Assembly: GCF_000300855.1 (NCBI RefSeq)
Contig: NZ_ALJF01000019.1
Location: 92,679 to 156,678, forward strand
Source: Agrobacterium albertimagni AOL15
Lineage (GTDB): Bacteria; Pseudomonadota; Alphaproteobacteria; Rhizobiales; Rhizobiaceae
Direction: 5' to 3'
DNA: 64,000 nucleotides
Below the pieces are notes generated by a model. The model searched no databases. It was not told the origin of the DNA and worked only from the letters and a program-made list of their open reading frames with translations. Numbering within the stretch: position 1 is the stretch's first letter; the number at the start of each line of letters is the position of its first letter. Below are positions 63,160 to 64,000 of this stretch, piece by piece. The translations under genes were made by a program, and so were the position numbers.

Positions 63160-63490
63160 GTCATACGTCCCAACTCGATTGAATGTGCTGCTTGTCGTTC
63201 CTGTTATAGTATGAAGATCGACAGCATTTCGCCCCCGATATGACGGTGAGCACAACATCCGCCAAGTAGGCACCGACGATGGCGACAAATTCACCAGAGC
63301 CGATCAGCCGTATGCAGCACCGCCACCAAAACGCAGCCCTTCAAGCCGTTCTGAAGGGGCCTGCTACGAATTGCGCATCATTCTTCAGGACGGCATGTAA
63401 CGTCCGCTCGGTTATTCACGCTTTGCTCTGCATGATGCTTGATCAGGGTTTTTTGGCGCGCCCGTTGTCCGGCGACATCGACATGGGGCG
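63160..63490. other. 331-base gap between glutaminase and the rRNA operon end
   Basis: A plus-strand frame of 90 codons (63279-63551) covers much of this gap, but it passes through the rRNA operon terminator and has no ribosome site, so I do not call it. The glutaminase promoter must lie within about 100 bases of 63160. Confidence 0.5.
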
Positions 63491-63530
63491 CAAAAAACAA
63501 AAGCTCCTCGCGGCTTACGCAGAGGAGCTT
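63491..63530 (-). terminator. Rho-independent terminator of the rRNA operon
   Basis: Perfect 9-base arms AAGCTCCTC / GAGGAGCTT (63501-63509 and 63522-63530), followed on the minus strand by TTGTTTTTTG. It lies 41 bases past the tRNA-fMet 3' end. This is the only hairpin in the window with a clear U-run. Confidence 0.85.
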
Positions 63531-63571
63531 TCGGGGAAACGACTTGAATAGCGCTAGTTACCACTCTGATT

Positions 63572-63648
<77 letters not shown>

Positions 63649-63792
63649 CCAAGAGCGCAACTTTGTTGCGCTTGAGAGTTGTTACCAAGCAGAAAGGGCC
63701 GCTTTTGGCGGCCCTAAGATTTCGGCTTGGGCCGATGTTGTGTCGAGAAGATTGTTTTTCAGCGTTTTTAGCTGACAACATTGCCTTTAGCA

Positions 63793-63910
63793 GACCTGGC
63801 AGCGACCTACTCTCCCGCGTCTTGAGACGAAGTACCATTGGCGCTGGGGCGTTTCACGGCCGTGTTCGGAATGGGAACGGGTGCAGCCACCCCGCCATGA
63901 CCACCAGGTC
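63793..63910 (-). rRNA. rrf: 5S ribosomal RNA
   Basis: The 118-base sequence begins GACCTGGTGGTCATGGCGGG and ends with GTCGCTGCCAGGTC; the two ends pair (GACCTGG / CCAGGTC). CCCGTTCCCATTCCGAACACG and GGGAGAGTAGGTCG are universal 5S features. It is transcribed on the minus strand before tRNA-fMet, and the 23S gene lies beyond the right end of the window. Confidence 0.96.
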
Positions 63911-64000
63911 GGCTAAGGGCAATGTTGTTGAGAAGCTGGCACAGGCATTCGCCTGTTTGTCTTTAAGTGAACACGTCTTTGTTTTGCGACTGAATGGGAT
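63911..64000 (-). other. 23S-5S internal transcribed spacer (partial)
   Basis: The last 90 bases lie upstream of 5S on the minus strand and do not contain a 23S 3' end, so they are spacer. The sequence is more AT-rich than the coding regions and includes CAGGCATTCGCCTG, a small processing-type hairpin. Confidence 0.7.

Noticed and set aside
63279..63551. A 90-codon plus-strand frame between glutaminase and tRNA-fMet
   Set aside because: It runs antisense through the rRNA operon terminator hairpin, overlaps the glutaminase 5' region, has no ribosome site and resembles nothing.

Overview
The window looks like a chromosomal segment of a Rhizobiaceae-type alphaproteobacterium (Rhizobium/Agrobacterium/Ensifer relatives). 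The signs are high GC with strong GC3 bias, many ABC transporters with dedicated regulators, short inverted intergenic repeats of the rhizobial RIME kind, and an alphaproteobacterial 5S rRNA plus initiator tRNA at the right edge. The species cannot be fixed from the sequence alone. I saw no insertion sequence, prophage, integrase or CRISPR array.

Layout. 0-4.4 kb: the end of an ABC permease, a cytosine-deaminase-like amidohydrolase and an FAD oxidase in one operon, then a repeat pair, a flavodoxin-fold NAD(P)H oxidoreductase and a RidA protein. 4.5-12.2 kb: a sugar operon on the minus strand (binding protein, two permeases, GH2 glycosidase, MalK-like ATPase) with a LacI regulator; one 14-base site with a single mismatch lies in both promoters. 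12.4-17.2 kb: a second LacI gene facing a four-gene rare-sugar operon (aldolase, Gfo/Idh/MocA dehydrogenase, lyxose-isomerase-like protein, PfkB kinase) headed by a near-perfect 26-base palindrome. 17.4-28.3 kb: an alanine/glycine:cation symporter, an SLC13-like transporter with RCK_C domains, a peptide-type ABC operon with a permease-ATPase fusion and its own GntR regulator, and a glycerate 2-kinase. 28.4-33.2 kb: an L,D-transpeptidase lipoprotein and a three-subunit molybdenum aldehyde/xanthine oxidase operon. 33.5-41.3 kb: regulator and enzyme pairs (Rrf2/methyltransferase, AraC/SDR, TetR/SDR, LysR/Tat-exported metallo-beta-lactamase-fold hydrolase) plus an alpha/beta hydrolase with an Asp nucleophile. 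41.3-49.8 kb: a Liv-type transport and catabolic locus split into two divergent operons around a FCD-GntR gene, with two paralogous aldo/keto reductases, one fused to a RidA domain.

50.0-59.5 kb is the most unusual region. It holds a small HEPN-like protein overlapping a LuxR-type regulator with a degenerate receiver, a 796-base non-coding stretch, a 559-residue Gln/Asn/Gly-rich protein, a roughly 670-residue protein with internal repeats, a type I secretion ABC transporter with a long disordered N-terminus, and its HlyD-like adaptor. The Gly-rich protein and its neighbour share a motif (N-x3-Q-x3-L-x-D-x-D), so they probably form one secreted or surface system that lacks canonical RTX repeats.

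59.5-64 kb: an MscS-family channel, a glutaminase, and the 3' end of an rRNA operon on the minus strand (5S, tRNA-fMet, Rho-independent terminator).
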